Shown here piece by piece: positions 43,951 through 52,659 of a stretch of DNA of 64,000 nt (position 1 is its first letter; every line of letters begins with the position of its first letter). A model generated the notes under the pieces. The model searched no databases, had not been told where the DNA came from, and saw only the letters and a program-made list of their open reading frames with translations. Source of the DNA: an uncultured Spirochaetales bacterium. GTDB taxonomy: Bacteria > Spirochaetota > Spirochaetia > Sphaerochaetales > Sphaerochaetaceae. The stretch is taken from assembly GCA_949283305.1 (NCBI GenBank), contig CASDRU010000009.1, positions 1 to 64,000 of the forward strand, given 5' to 3'. The position numbers and the translations under genes are program-made.

Positions 43951-45219
43951 TTATCTCTTTTTTATATCCTCCCACTGCATTCTGAGCCCGTCCATAACGC
44001 TCTTTATGTCAATGCCTGTAAGCTTTCTGTTTTTCATCACAGTCTTTCCGTTTACGAGGACAGTATCAATACACTCACTTGAGGCACTGAAAACGAGGGC
44101 TGAAACAGGGTTGTTAAGCGGACAGAGGCAAGGGGTGTCTGCATTTAACAGCACGATATCCGCATCCTTTCCCACTTCAATGCTTCCTCTTTCCTTCTCA
44201 TAACCCAGGGCTCTTGCTCCGTTGATTGTAGCCATTTTAAGAATGTCGTAGGCTTTTACCTTATAGCCAGAGGATGAGGCGATCATAGCGGCCACATGCA
44301 TCTCTTCAAACATATCAAGATTGTTGTTGCTGCTTGCACCGTCAGTTCCAAGCGAGACATTGACTGCGATATCCATCGCCTTCTTGAGCGGGAATGTGCC
44401 TGAAATGAGCTTTGCGTTGCTTGATGGATTATGAACAACAGAGACATTCTTCTTCTTAAGAATCTCCATCTCCTGATCTGTCAGATGCACTCCGTGAGCG
44501 ACATAGCACCTTGCATCAAAGAGATTGATTGAATCAAGATAAAGAGCCGGAGTCATGCCGAATTCATTTAGAGAATCCTCAACTTCCTTCTTTGTTTCGC
44601 TCAGGTGAGTGTGCACGAAAAGATTATGCTCTTTGGCAAAGTCTCTCACCATCTCATATGTTTCTTTTGTGCATGTGTAGATTGCATGCGGTGCAAGGTC
44701 AAAACGGTAACGTGGATCTTCCTGGTGTAGATTCATATCACGCTCTGCAGCAGCAAGCCTTTTTGCTGTCTCCTTCTCATCTCCGAAGATAGTCAGTCCG
44801 AGCACAGCCTTTATGCCGACCTTTCTTGCAGCATCAAGCGTCCTGTCATAATTGAAATACATGTCAGCAAATGTGGTGCATCCACCCATTATGAGCTCAG
44901 ATGCTCCAAGCAATGAAGCTGTGTATATGTCATCACCGCAAAGCTTGTCTTCAATCGGGAATATCTGAGCAAGCCAGGCCTGAAGATTCTCCATATCATC
45001 CTTGTAGTTCCTCATGAGGACCATAGCCAGGTGTGTATGAGTGTTTATAAGGCCTGGGATTGCAATCATATGAGATGCGTCGATTATCTCATCTGCTTTC
45101 TCATCTGTCTTCCCAACTTCGAGTATCTTGCCGTTTTCTATGAGTATGTTGCCTTTAAAGTAATGCTCATCTTCTCTGTCGACAGGTATAATAAGTGCAT
45201 TCTTGATTAATGTTCTCAT
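43951..45219 (-). CDS. mtaD: 5-methylthioadenosine/S-adenosylhomocysteine deaminase
   Basis: The 422-residue amidohydrolase has zinc ligands in PGLINTHTHLAMVLMRN at about residue 56, FVHTHLSETKKEVED, VAHGVHLTDQE and SLGTDGASSNNNLDMFEE, all in the order of MtaD. It deaminates methylthioadenosine to methylthioinosine, which a phosphorylase could split to methylthioribose-1-phosphate, the MtnA substrate. The ATG at 45219 has no Shine-Dalgarno sequence; TATATT ends six bases before it. Confidence 0.92.
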   Translation of the reverse strand: MRTLIKNALIIPVDREDEHYFKGNILIENGKILEVGKTDEKADEIIDASHMIAIPGLINTHTHLAMVLMRNYKDDMENLQAWLAQIFPIEDKLCGDDIYTASLLGASELIMGGCTTFADMYFNYDRTLDAARKVGIKAVLGLTIFGDEKETAKRLAAAERDMNLHQEDPRYRFDLAPHAIYTCTKETYEMVRDFAKEHNLFVHTHLSETKKEVEDSLNEFGMTPALYLDSINLFDARCYVAHGVHLTDQEMEILKKKNVSVVHNPSSNAKLISGTFPLKKAMDIAVNVSLGTDGASSNNNLDMFEEMHVAAMIASSSGYKVKAYDILKMATINGARALGYEKERGSIEVGKDADIVLLNADTPCLCPLNNPVSALVFSASSECIDTVLVNGKTVMKNRKLTGIDIKSVMDGLRMQWEDIKKR

Positions 45220-45225
45220 AGAACA

Positions 45226-45231
45226 AATATA
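45226..45231 (-). promoter_or_regulatory. -10 box of mtaD, leaderless start
   Basis: TATATT on the minus strand ends six bases before the mtaD ATG and lies just downstream of the terminator of the preceding gene, so mtaD must have its own promoter here. The -35 is not clear. Confidence 0.4.
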
Positions 45232-45253
45232 ATATTTTTTATCTTAATTAGAA

Positions 45254-45280
45254 AGAAAAAAGCTGGCCGGAGCCAGCTTT
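45254..45280 (-). terminator. Rho-independent terminator of the acyl-CoA synthetase gene
   Basis: On the minus strand AAAGCTGGC and GCCAGCTTT pair perfectly over nine bases with a 4-base loop, followed by a T run. Confidence 0.88.
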
Positions 45281-45283
45281 CAG

Positions 45284-47002
45284 TCATGATTTAACTGTAT
45301 TTCTCTTGATTTTTTTCGTCGTGGTCATCTCCATCGGCTCATCTAAGAATGTAACTTTCTCAATCTTCTTGTAGCCGACAAGATCCTTGTTTACCGTATT
45401 GACGATATCTGTAATCTCTTTCTCTATTTCTTCCTTGCTCATGTTCTTGTCCTTGTAGAACTCGCTATTTGGATAGATTACAGCCTCAATACATTCGCAA
45501 GGGACATCCTTCTTCATCTGGAAACCGCGGATTAAAATCTGCTCAATCTGAGAATAGAGCTGGAACATGTCCTCAATCTCTTCAGGGAATACATTCTTGC
45601 CACCTTCTGTGACGATGATGTTCTTTGCTCTTCCCTTGAGCATAAGATAGTTCTCGCTGTCAAGGATTCCGAGATCACCTGTCTTGAGGTATCCGTTTTC
45701 ATCAAAGAGTGCTTTTGTATTCTCTTCATCATTATAGTAGCCAAGACAGATGTTCGGACCCTTTACTCTTACCTCGCCAACGCCATTTTCATCCTTGTCT
45801 GCGATTATCATGTCGATAAATGAGAGCACACGTCCTACAGATTCAATCTTGAAGTGCTCTGGAGGATTGAGCGTGAGGATAGGGCTTGTCTCAGTAAGTC
45901 CGTATCCCTGGAGGAAATTTAGACCAAGCTGCTGGTACTGCTTGAATACAGTCGGGCTGAGAGGGCCAGCGCCGCAGATGAGGATTCTGGAGTGGTCAAG
46001 TCCGAGCTGAGAGAGAATCTTCTTGTTGAAGAAATTTCTCAGCGGTGCCTTTCCGAATGTGCTCTTGCACCATCCGTTGAAAGCCATGAGGGTCTTGATA
46101 AGAGCATAAGTGAAAGCACCCTTTGCCTTGACTTTATCCATTATTCCGGCAATGACCTTATTAAACAGCAGCGGTATTCCCATGAAGATTGTGACCTTAC
46201 CCTGTCTGAGGTCGTTGATCATTCTGGAGACTACTATGCCATGTCCAAAAAGACATTCAGCTCCATGCATTATCGTCTCAAGAAGAACAGCTGTGCAGCA
46301 GTATGAGTGATGGAGCGGAAGAAGAGCATAAAGAATATCTGTTTCCTTGACGCCCATTCCGTTTGCCGCCTGATAGACATTGCTTGTTATGTTTGCATGC
46401 GAAAGCACTGCTCCCTTCTCGTTTCCTGTTGTTCCGCTTGTGAAAAGAATGGCAGCAGGAGTATTTGCATCCACATCGACTTTCTCCTTTAAAGAGGAGC
46501 TCCTGACATCCAGGATTCTGTCATATTCTGTGCTTCTGCCCTTGAGGAGAGCTACACCCTTCAGAGATTCAAACCATGCGTTTGAATTCTTCTTCATCTT
46601 CTCTGATACATCAAAGTCAACGATGGCAAAGCTTACGCCTGCAAATTCACTGAGTCTCATGAAGCGCTCGGTTTTCATCTGGTTGTCAATTGGAACGACA
46701 ATGGCTCCTGCAAACAGGGCAGCAAGATATGATATTGCCCATTCAGGACTGTTCTTGCCGTTTATTGCAACCTTGTCTCCTTTTCTCACACCTTTGTCAT
46801 AAAGGTATGATGCAAGGTTCATGACATTTTCGTATACAGTGCTGTATGTATATGTGATTTTCTCTTTAGGTTCTATGACAGAGAAACAGATTCTCTCTGG
46901 AAACTTGTCCAGAGACATTAAGAACATTTCGGGGATAGTTGGCCAGTCTCCTTTGACCAGAGTCCCCCTGTAAGCATCAATTTTATCCCAAGAATTACTC
47001 AT
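45284..47002 (-). CDS. AMP-dependent long-chain acyl-CoA synthetase
   Basis: The 572-residue adenylate-forming enzyme starts at the ATG at 47002. It has the AMP-binding signature LFTSGTTGNEKG at about residue 186, LQGYGLTETSPI, YLKTGDLGILDSENY and the C-terminal catalytic Lys region TTTKKIKRN. It activates fatty acids to acyl-CoA, or possibly acyl-ACP. Its promoter has a perfect TTGACA and AATAAT ending six bases before the ATG with no Shine-Dalgarno sequence, the clearest leaderless example in the window. Confidence 0.93.
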   Translation of the reverse strand: MSNSWDKIDAYRGTLVKGDWPTIPEMFLMSLDKFPERICFSVIEPKEKITYTYSTVYENVMNLASYLYDKGVRKGDKVAINGKNSPEWAISYLAALFAGAIVVPIDNQMKTERFMRLSEFAGVSFAIVDFDVSEKMKKNSNAWFESLKGVALLKGRSTEYDRILDVRSSSLKEKVDVDANTPAAILFTSGTTGNEKGAVLSHANITSNVYQAANGMGVKETDILYALLPLHHSYCCTAVLLETIMHGAECLFGHGIVVSRMINDLRQGKVTIFMGIPLLFNKVIAGIMDKVKAKGAFTYALIKTLMAFNGWCKSTFGKAPLRNFFNKKILSQLGLDHSRILICGAGPLSPTVFKQYQQLGLNFLQGYGLTETSPILTLNPPEHFKIESVGRVLSFIDMIIADKDENGVGEVRVKGPNICLGYYNDEENTKALFDENGYLKTGDLGILDSENYLMLKGRAKNIIVTEGGKNVFPEEIEDMFQLYSQIEQILIRGFQMKKDVPCECIEAVIYPNSEFYKDKNMSKEEIEKEITDIVNTVNKDLVGYKKIEKVTFLDEPMEMTTTKKIKRNTVKS

Positions 47003-47008
47003 ACTGCT

Positions 47009-47038
47009 ATTATTGACAAAATAAAGGCTAAGTGTCAA
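47009..47038 (-). promoter_or_regulatory. Promoter of the acyl-CoA synthetase gene, leaderless
   Basis: On the minus strand, TTGACA (47033-47038), 18 bases and AATAAT (47009-47014), six bases before the ATG at 47002. Confidence 0.65.
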
Positions 47039-47096
47039 TAACACAAAGATTAGCTATATAGTTAAGATATACTATTCCGCATTTAGGGCTATCAAT

Positions 47097-47102
47097 TATA
47101 AT
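47097..47102 (+). promoter_or_regulatory. -10 box of the cysteine synthase gene, leaderless
   Basis: A perfect TATAAT ends six bases before the ATG at 47109, and no Shine-Dalgarno sequence is present. No strong -35 is seen. Confidence 0.5.
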
Positions 47103-47108
47103 TTTCAT

Positions 47109-47990
47109 ATGGCAGCAATTGAAAAAATAGGAAATACAAGACTTCTGGCTCTACCGTTTCTTGGCGATAATGTGTACGCAAAGATGGAAAGCGACAATCC
47201 TTTTGGCTCGATAAAGGACAGAGCCGCGCTTTTCATGATTCAAGGCTTAATTGAAAAGAAAGGCAATAAGGATTTTGTCATTGTTGAAGCCACAAGCGGC
47301 AACACGGGAATTGCCGCCTCCGCCATATGCAGAGAGCTTGGAATAAGGATAATAATAGCAATGCCTGAGAGCATGTCAGCTGAAAGGAGAAACCTTATAG
47401 AAGAATATGGTGCAGAGCTTGTTCTGACTAAAAAGGAAGAAGGGATGCTTGGCTCTGTAAGAAAAGCTGAGGAAATAAGAAGGAAAATTAAAGGCTCTGT
47501 CTCTTTAAATCAGTTTTCAAATCCGGATAACGCGCGCTCGCATTATGAGACTACAGCTCCAGAGATCCTTGCTGCTCTTCCATCTTGTTCTGTTTTTGTA
47601 TCAGCATTCGGGACAGGCGGGACAGTATCCGGCTGTGCACGTTTCTTCAAGGAAAGGGAAAAGGATTTCTATGTTGTTGCCGCAGAGCCTGATGAAAGTC
47701 CTCTTCTGACAAAGGGATATTCAGGATCTCATAGGATACAGGGAATAGGTGCAAATTTCATACCGGAGAATCTTGATGTTTCCCTTATAGATGAATTTGT
47801 TGCTGTAAAAGAAGATGATGCAATTAATATGGCCCGCTTACTAAATGATATGGGATATCCTGCAGGCATCTCATCAGGTGCAAATGCCTGTGTTGCAAAA
47901 ATGCTTGCTTCCAGGTGGAAAGAAAAAAATGTGGTGACAGTCTTTCCTGATTCTGCAGAGCGCTATAAATCAACAGGATTATTCAGCTGA
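47109..47990 (+). CDS. cysK: Cysteine synthase (O-acetylserine sulfhydrylase family)
   Basis: The 293-residue fold-type II PLP enzyme starts MAAIEKIGNTRLLALP. The PLP Lys is in NPFGSIKDRAAL at about residue 37, the substrate loop is TSGNTG, the PLP phosphate loop is GTGGTVSG, and SSGANA-type ISSGANACVA follows. It makes cysteine from O-acetylserine and sulfide. A CysM-type or cystathionine beta-synthase-like substrate range cannot be excluded. It overlaps the convergent HAD gene by eight bases. Confidence 0.9.
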   Translation: MAAIEKIGNTRLLALPFLGDNVYAKMESDNPFGSIKDRAALFMIQGLIEKKGNKDFVIVEATSGNTGIAASAICRELGIRIIIAMPESMSAERRNLIEEYGAELVLTKKEEGMLGSVRKAEEIRRKIKGSVSLNQFSNPDNARSHYETTAPEILAALPSCSVFVSAFGTGGTVSGCARFFKEREKDFYVVAAEPDESPLLTKGYSGSHRIQGIGANFIPENLDVSLIDEFVAVKEDDAINMARLLNDMGYPAGISSGANACVAKMLASRWKEKNVVTVFPDSAERYKSTGLFS

Positions 47991-48726
47991 AGATGACTTT
48001 GTCATTCATGATATCCTCAATTCTGCTGTAAACGGCATCAGCATGCTTTTTGAGGTTCTTTTCGTCCCCTGATCCTGTGAGAACTGCAACAGTGTATCCG
48101 CAGCCTGCATTATGAGAGAATTTCATATCGCTTATCGTATCTCCGATGCAGACTATGTCCTTTTCTTCTATTGAGTATTTCCTGGCAAATTTCCTTATCG
48201 CTTCAGGATTGGGTTTCTTCTTTGAACCTGTATCTGCGCATTCTACTGTGTCAACAAGATCAGCAATCTCCATTTTCTCTAAAAAGGCCATGGTTGTTCC
48301 AAGGTAATCGTTTGTAACGATTGCCGTCTTGTATCCGTGTGCCTTCAAAGCAAGGAATATGTTCCTGATTTCCGGAAATTCCTTGTCCTTGATATCCTCA
48401 ACAATGTTATCTGATACATGTCTGACCATTTCCATTATGACAGAATACATTTTAAAAGGATTTATTCTGTAGCGGAAACAGGAGAAAAGTATCTTCATGA
48501 AATTGAGCGGAAAGAGATCATGGCGGAAAAGTATGCCATCAGAATATTTGTTGCCATAGCGGTCAACGCCGAAAATCATTTCAAGCTTTGCCGTCAGTGC
48601 ATCAAAATCTTCCTTTTTGAGATTAAATGTCTCGACACCTTTTTTGACCTGTCTGAATATTATTTCTCCCCAAACATATCCATAATCAAAAAGTGTGCCG
48701 TCCTTATCAATGACAATACCTTTCAT
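47983..48726 (-). CDS. HAD-superfamily phosphatase (phosphoglycolate phosphatase-like)
   Basis: The 247-residue protein has all four HAD motifs: IVIDKDGTLFDYG at residue 4 (nucleophile and acid Asp), AIVTNDYLG, KKKPNPEA (Lys) and VCIGDTISDMKFSHNAG (Asp pair). A helical cap lies between motifs I and II. It should hydrolyse a small phosphate ester; substrate unknown. The message has a very short leader with no clear Shine-Dalgarno sequence. Confidence 0.88.
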   Translation of the reverse strand: MKGIVIDKDGTLFDYGYVWGEIIFRQVKKGVETFNLKKEDFDALTAKLEMIFGVDRYGNKYSDGILFRHDLFPLNFMKILFSCFRYRINPFKMYSVIMEMVRHVSDNIVEDIKDKEFPEIRNIFLALKAHGYKTAIVTNDYLGTTMAFLEKMEIADLVDTVECADTGSKKKPNPEAIRKFARKYSIEEKDIVCIGDTISDMKFSHNAGCGYTVAVLTGSGDEKNLKKHADAVYSRIEDIMNDKVIFS

Positions 48727-48738
48727 AGAGCGTGATGA

Positions 48739-48767
48739 ATTATATCAGAAATAGATAATTTTGACTA
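48739..48767 (-). promoter_or_regulatory. Promoter of the HAD phosphatase gene
   Basis: On the minus strand, TAGTCA (48762-48767), 17 bases and a perfect TATAAT (48739-48744), 12 bases before the ATG at 48726. Confidence 0.5.
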
Positions 48768-48781
48768 TATGCGAACATGTG

Positions 48782-48810
48782 TTGAAAATTTTGCATTTTG
48801 AGCTGACAAT
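48782..48810 (+). promoter_or_regulatory. ispE promoter
   Basis: TTGAAA (48782-48787), 17 bases and GACAAT (48805-48810), followed by GGGAG and the ATG at 48828. Confidence 0.4.
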
Positions 48811-48827
48811 CATTAGTGGGAGTATTT

Positions 48828-49613
48828 ATGATCAGATCCTATGCAAAGATCAACATTGCACTCTTTGTAAATGAGAAAAGAAGTGATGGCTTTCATAACA
48901 TAGACTCGTTTTTCCATCTTGTAAATTTCTATGATGAGATTGATTTTGCAATTTCTGAAAGTGAAAGGACTGAAGTGAAAATCATCAGGAGTGTTCCTTA
49001 TCTTGATGAAGGAAAGACGGATCTGATGGAAAAGGCAGCCCTGCTTTTCTCATCTGCCAGTAAAAAGAATTTCATTCTTGAAATAAGCATCAAGAAGAAT
49101 ATTCCTTCCAAGGCAGGCCTTGGAGGAGGAAGTAGCAACGCATCTGCTGTCCTCCGCTATCTCAACGCCCATTATGATAACATCCTCTCTTCTGACACTC
49201 TGATGCATCTTGCTCTTCTGACCGGCTCGGATGTTCCGTTCTTCCTTTCAGGCTTCAAGGCAGCTCATGTAAAAGGAAGGGGCGAGATAATAAAGGAAGT
49301 TGAGCCCCTCATGTGTTCTGTGGACCTTTTCTTCCCCCGCTTTTCTGTAGACACAGCCGGAGCATACAGAATCCTTGATGAAATAAAGCGTGAGAAAAAG
49401 GAAATAGAGAGTGATGAGATAATATTGAGCAATAAGCTTACAAATGATTTTGAGCTTGTTGTAAGCGAGAAAAAAGAGATAGCAGAGTTAAGAGAATGCT
49501 ATGAGTTTTTCTCACTTTCAGGCAGCGGAAGCACATATTACGGCATAAACAGGCAAAAACAAGTCTCTCAGTACAATAATATCGATAGATTGACAAGATT
49601 TCTTCTTTTTTAG
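48828..49613 (+). CDS. ispE: 4-diphosphocytidyl-2-C-methyl-D-erythritol kinase
   Basis: The 261-residue GHMP kinase starts MIRSYAKINIALFVNEKRSDG, the IspE N-terminal signature, and has the ATP-binding loop PSKAGLGGGSSNASAVL at about residue 95. It phosphorylates CDP-methylerythritol in the non-mevalonate isoprenoid pathway. The C-terminus is a little short (SLSGSGSTYYG glycine loop retained). It precedes spoVG, the order seen in Bacillus. Confidence 0.93.
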   Translation: MIRSYAKINIALFVNEKRSDGFHNIDSFFHLVNFYDEIDFAISESERTEVKIIRSVPYLDEGKTDLMEKAALLFSSASKKNFILEISIKKNIPSKAGLGGGSSNASAVLRYLNAHYDNILSSDTLMHLALLTGSDVPFFLSGFKAAHVKGRGEIIKEVEPLMCSVDLFFPRFSVDTAGAYRILDEIKREKKEIESDEIILSNKLTNDFELVVSEKKEIAELRECYEFFSLSGSGSTYYGINRQKQVSQYNNIDRLTRFLLF

Positions 49614-49640
49614 TTTAATTAGGAATGTCTGAGGGGAAAA

Positions 49641-49892
49641 ATGGAAATCACAGATATGAAAATTACAAAAGTCGAAGATAAATGTCTCAGGGCTTTTGTG
49701 TCAGTCACTTTTGATAATGAACTTGCTGTTCACAATATAAGGATAGTCGAGGTTGATGGCAAGCTGCTGCTTTCTATGCCGAACAAGAAGAGCTCCAGTG
49801 GGGAGTATAAGGACTATGTTCACCCGATAAACAAGGAGTTCAGGGCAAGGCTGACAGAGCAGATAGTCTCGGCCTACAATTCTCAGGCTTGA
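49641..49892 (+). CDS. spoVG: SpoVG family regulatory protein
   Basis: The 83-residue protein matches SpoVG along its length (RAFVSVTFDNELAVHNIRIV, SMPNKKSSSGEYKDYVHPIN). SpoVG proteins bind DNA and RNA in a site-specific way, as shown in Borrelia and Staphylococcus, and act as global regulators. GAGGGGAAAA precedes the start. The downstream genes are a tRNA and then rplY. Confidence 0.95.
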   Translation: MEITDMKITKVEDKCLRAFVSVTFDNELAVHNIRIVEVDGKLLLSMPNKKSSSGEYKDYVHPINKEFRARLTEQIVSAYNSQA

Positions 49893-49928
49893 ATGATATT
49901 TCTTATTCTGCTATTTTTTTACGATGTT

Positions 49929-50000
49929 AGGGAAGTCGCCAAGTGGTCAAGGCACTGGTTTTTGGTGCCGGCATCGCAGGTTCGAATCCTGCCTTCCCTG
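49929..50000 (+). tRNA. trnQ: tRNA-Gln (anticodon TTG)
   Basis: The 72-base gene folds as a cloverleaf: acceptor AGGGAAG with CTTCCCT and discriminator G, anticodon loop TTTTGGT with TTG at positions 34-36, and T arm GCAGG TTCGAAT CCTGC. CCA is not encoded. It lies between spoVG and rplY on the same strand and is followed by a terminator. Confidence 0.95.
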
Positions 50001-50003
50001 TAG

Positions 50004-50029
50004 CGGTGCCAAGCGGTGCCGTTTTTTTT
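50004..50029 (+). terminator. Rho-independent terminator after tRNA-Gln
   Basis: CGGTGCC and GGTGCCG pair over seven bases, including two G-U pairs, around AAGC, followed by eight T residues. The following gap to 50226 is AT-rich and shows no feature I can name beyond the rplY ribosome-binding site. Confidence 0.8.
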
Positions 50030-50226
50030 ATGTCTGGATTCAGGATTATGAATATAGATTAGTGAATAATATTCTGATTTCGGATTAAAATTTTTGGTTT
50101 CTAAAACATTAAAATGTAATTTAAAGGTATCAGACTGTGATGCTTTACTTTTTTCCATCTTTGTATTAAAGTACCTTTGCTCCATGGTAGTTGGAATGAC
50201 CAATGAGAGTATAAGGAGATTAATTT

Positions 50227-50862
50227 ATGGAAAAGAAACTTTCAGCTGAGCTCAGGACATCTGATTTCGGCACAAGAGGCTCAAGAAGACTTCTCAGAAG
50301 CGGAAGGATTCCTGCAGTCATCTACGGAAAGGCAGCTCCGCTTCACATCACAGTAAGCGAGAGAGAGTTCATGAACAACAAGAAAGGATATGGCGAGTCA
50401 ACACTTATCACACTTGATGTTGCAGGGGAAAAAGAGCACGAGGTATTTGTAAAGACATACCAGGAAGACCTTCTCAAGAACTGTGTGCATCACATAGATT
50501 TCTATGAGATCACAAGAGGTCAGGCAGTAAGAACCCACGTAAGGGTTGAGCTTGTTGGAACTCCTGTCGGTGTCAAGGCTGGCGGCGTTCTCGATCAGGT
50601 TATCCATGAAGTTGAAATTGAATGTCTTCCAAAGGATCTTCCGGATCACTTCACAGTCGATGTATCCTCACTTGATATGAACGAGTCAATCAGACTTGAT
50701 GCAATTAATGCTCCAGAGGGAGTCAAGATTCATGCTGATCTTGAGCAGACACTTGCTACTGTCAAGCCTGTAAAGGTTGAGGAAGCTTCTGCTGAACAAT
50801 CTGATGCAGCAGCACCTGCTGAGGTGACAACAGCAAAGGCATCAGCTGAAGAGGAAAAATAA
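50227..50862 (+). CDS. rplY: 50S ribosomal protein L25/general stress protein Ctc
   Basis: The 211-residue protein is of the long (TL5/CTC) type. The N-terminal L25 domain has TRGSRRLLRSGRIPAVIYGK; the C-terminal beta domain has VELVGTPVGVKAGGVLDQV. It binds 5S rRNA. The last 30 residues are an Ala/Glu-rich tail. AAGGAG precedes the ATG, and the stop overlaps pth by one base. Confidence 0.95.
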   Translation: MEKKLSAELRTSDFGTRGSRRLLRSGRIPAVIYGKAAPLHITVSEREFMNNKKGYGESTLITLDVAGEKEHEVFVKTYQEDLLKNCVHHIDFYEITRGQAVRTHVRVELVGTPVGVKAGGVLDQVIHEVEIECLPKDLPDHFTVDVSSLDMNESIRLDAINAPEGVKIHADLEQTLATVKPVKVEEASAEQSDAAAPAEVTTAKASAEEEK

Positions 50863-51407
50863 TGATTGTATTCGGACTCGGCAACCCCGGTTCGAAGTAC
50901 AAGGACACACGGCATAATGTCGGGTTCATGACTGTAGAAAGGATGGCAGATCTTTCGGGCTTGAAGCTCAGAAAGGCCTGCCTTCTTTCGTATAGAAAGG
51001 CCATGCGTGATGATCTTGTGCTTGTTGAACCCTTAACATACATGAACAGAAGCGGCATCATATTCCCCTCATTGGTGAAAGATCAGGATAAGATAGTGGT
51101 TGTCGTCGACAATCTCGATCTTCCAGTCGGAAGGCTGAAAATAAAAAGGGGCGGATCATCTGCAGGACACAACGGGCTAAAAAGCATAATCGGAGCAATC
51201 GGAGAGGATTTTATCAGAGTGTATATCGGAATCTCCAGACCGAAAGATGAAACGGATATTGCTTCCTATGTTCTCTCTCCATTTTCAGAAGAGGAGAGGA
51301 AAATTCTTGATAAAGCAATAGATGAGGCAGTAATTGCAATCAAATCAATATATGAGAGTGAGGATATGAACCGTGTCATCCAGAGAGCAAATTCTTTCAA
51401 TGCTTGA
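50862..51407 (+). CDS. pth: Peptidyl-tRNA hydrolase
   Basis: The 181-residue protein starts MIVFGLGNPGSKYKDTRHNVG, with the catalytic His in the TRHN motif at about residue 19, and has VEPLTYMNRSG, VDNLDLPVGRLKIK and GGSSAGHNGLKSI. It recycles peptidyl-tRNA that drops off ribosomes. It is coupled to rplY upstream and overlaps tilS by 35 bases. Confidence 0.97.
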   Translation: MIVFGLGNPGSKYKDTRHNVGFMTVERMADLSGLKLRKACLLSYRKAMRDDLVLVEPLTYMNRSGIIFPSLVKDQDKIVVVVDNLDLPVGRLKIKRGGSSAGHNGLKSIIGAIGEDFIRVYIGISRPKDETDIASYVLSPFSEEERKILDKAIDEAVIAIKSIYESEDMNRVIQRANSFNA

Positions 51408-52614
51408 CATCCCTCAAGATGGAAGTCTCCTTCTTGCTTTCTCATCAGGAAGCGACTCGGCGGCCCTCCTTTCACTTCTTCCAAAAGACAGGAGCAGAGC
51501 TCTTTATGTCAATCATGCATTAAGAAGTGACGAAGAGCTTGAAAGAGAAATGGAGACAGCTGTTTCTCTATGTAAACGCTTTTCAATCCCGCTTAAGATT
51601 GTCTCATTGAACAAAGGAGAGATAGCCCGCCTTGCACATCAGGAGGGAACAAGCATTGAAGCAGCTGCTAGGAAAATGCGCTATCAGATACTTTTAAGCG
51701 AGGATGCGGATTATATCCTAACTGCCCATCATCTTGATGATGTTGCTGAGACATTCATTATGAGAGTTCTCACTTCATCTCCCATTTACAGCTTCTCCTT
51801 AATTGAGAAGGAGAGAGAAAGAATCATCAGGCCAATGCTGTCTGTTCCAAAGAGATTGATAAAAGAATATATAGAAAATGAGAATATTGCTTATTCAGAA
51901 GACAGCACAAACAAAGATCTTTCATATAAAAGGAATTACATAAGGCAGATGTTGCTTCCATTCATCAGCGATGAGGAAAAGTCAGCAATGCTTACTATAT
52001 CCCTCAATATACAGCAGATGAAGAAAAGGAGCAGAAAAATAGAATTTAGCGATGCTCTTTTCCTCACCTTCAGCAGGGATGAATATCTTAAAGCTCCCCT
52101 ATGGAGAAGAGAAGAGCTTTTTTTCAGTATGAACAGGAGAGAGAAAAAAGGCCTTCTATCGAGAAATGAGATAAAGCGCTTTGATGCTGCAATTGAAGAG
52201 GGTGTGAAAAAAAGCAGATTCTCCTCATATAACATGTTCATAAAAAAAGAAATGGTGTTCTTTTACTCAGAACTCAGGAGCATTGTCTTTCCTTTTGCCG
52301 GAGAAAGCATGGATACAAAGTATTTCACACTACGCGTCAAAGAAGAGGGAATGAAGGAAGATCTTGTGATAAATCTTCAAGATATTGCATATCCTGCGTC
52401 AATCAGGACATCAAGAGTGTTTGATGAGATAGAACTTGTGGAAGGAAAGAAGAAGATCAGGGACCTTGAAAGAGAATATGGCATCCCATCCTCACTGGTC
52501 CTTGAGGACAGAAATGGAATAATCGCTTTCTTCTCATCATTCCTTTCCGGGCGTGACAGAATAGCAAAGTCCTTTAAGTCAAAGGGTGGGAAGTACGTCA
52601 CAATTACCCTTTAA
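51373..52614 (+). CDS. tilS: tRNA(Ile)-lysidine synthase
   Basis: The 413-residue protein has a PP-loop LAFSSGSDSAALLSLL at about residue 21 and the family motifs VNHALR, GTSIEAAARKMRYQ, TAHHLDDVAETF and DSTNKDLSYKRNYIR. It modifies C34 of the CAU-anticodon tRNA-Ile to lysidine so that AUA is read. I take the GTG at 51373, preceded by AGGATATGAACC; the ATG at 51400 is an alternative without a ribosome-binding site. It precedes ftsH, as in many bacteria. Confidence 0.93.
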   Translation: MSSREQILSMLDIPQDGSLLLAFSSGSDSAALLSLLPKDRSRALYVNHALRSDEELEREMETAVSLCKRFSIPLKIVSLNKGEIARLAHQEGTSIEAAARKMRYQILLSEDADYILTAHHLDDVAETFIMRVLTSSPIYSFSLIEKERERIIRPMLSVPKRLIKEYIENENIAYSEDSTNKDLSYKRNYIRQMLLPFISDEEKSAMLTISLNIQQMKKRSRKIEFSDALFLTFSRDEYLKAPLWRREELFFSMNRREKKGLLSRNEIKRFDAAIEEGVKKSRFSSYNMFIKKEMVFFYSELRSIVFPFAGESMDTKYFTLRVKEEGMKEDLVINLQDIAYPASIRTSRVFDEIELVEGKKKIRDLEREYGIPSSLVLEDRNGIIAFFSSFLSGRDRIAKSFKSKGGKYVTITL

Positions 52615-52659
52615 AAATTGATGACTTTTTTGTATATTGATTTGAAAGGAATAAAATTA

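Noticed and set aside
50004-50021. Direct repeat GGTGCC after tRNA-Gln as an attachment site
   Set aside because: The repeats fold into a terminator stem followed by eight T residues, and no integrase or tRNA-end duplication is present.
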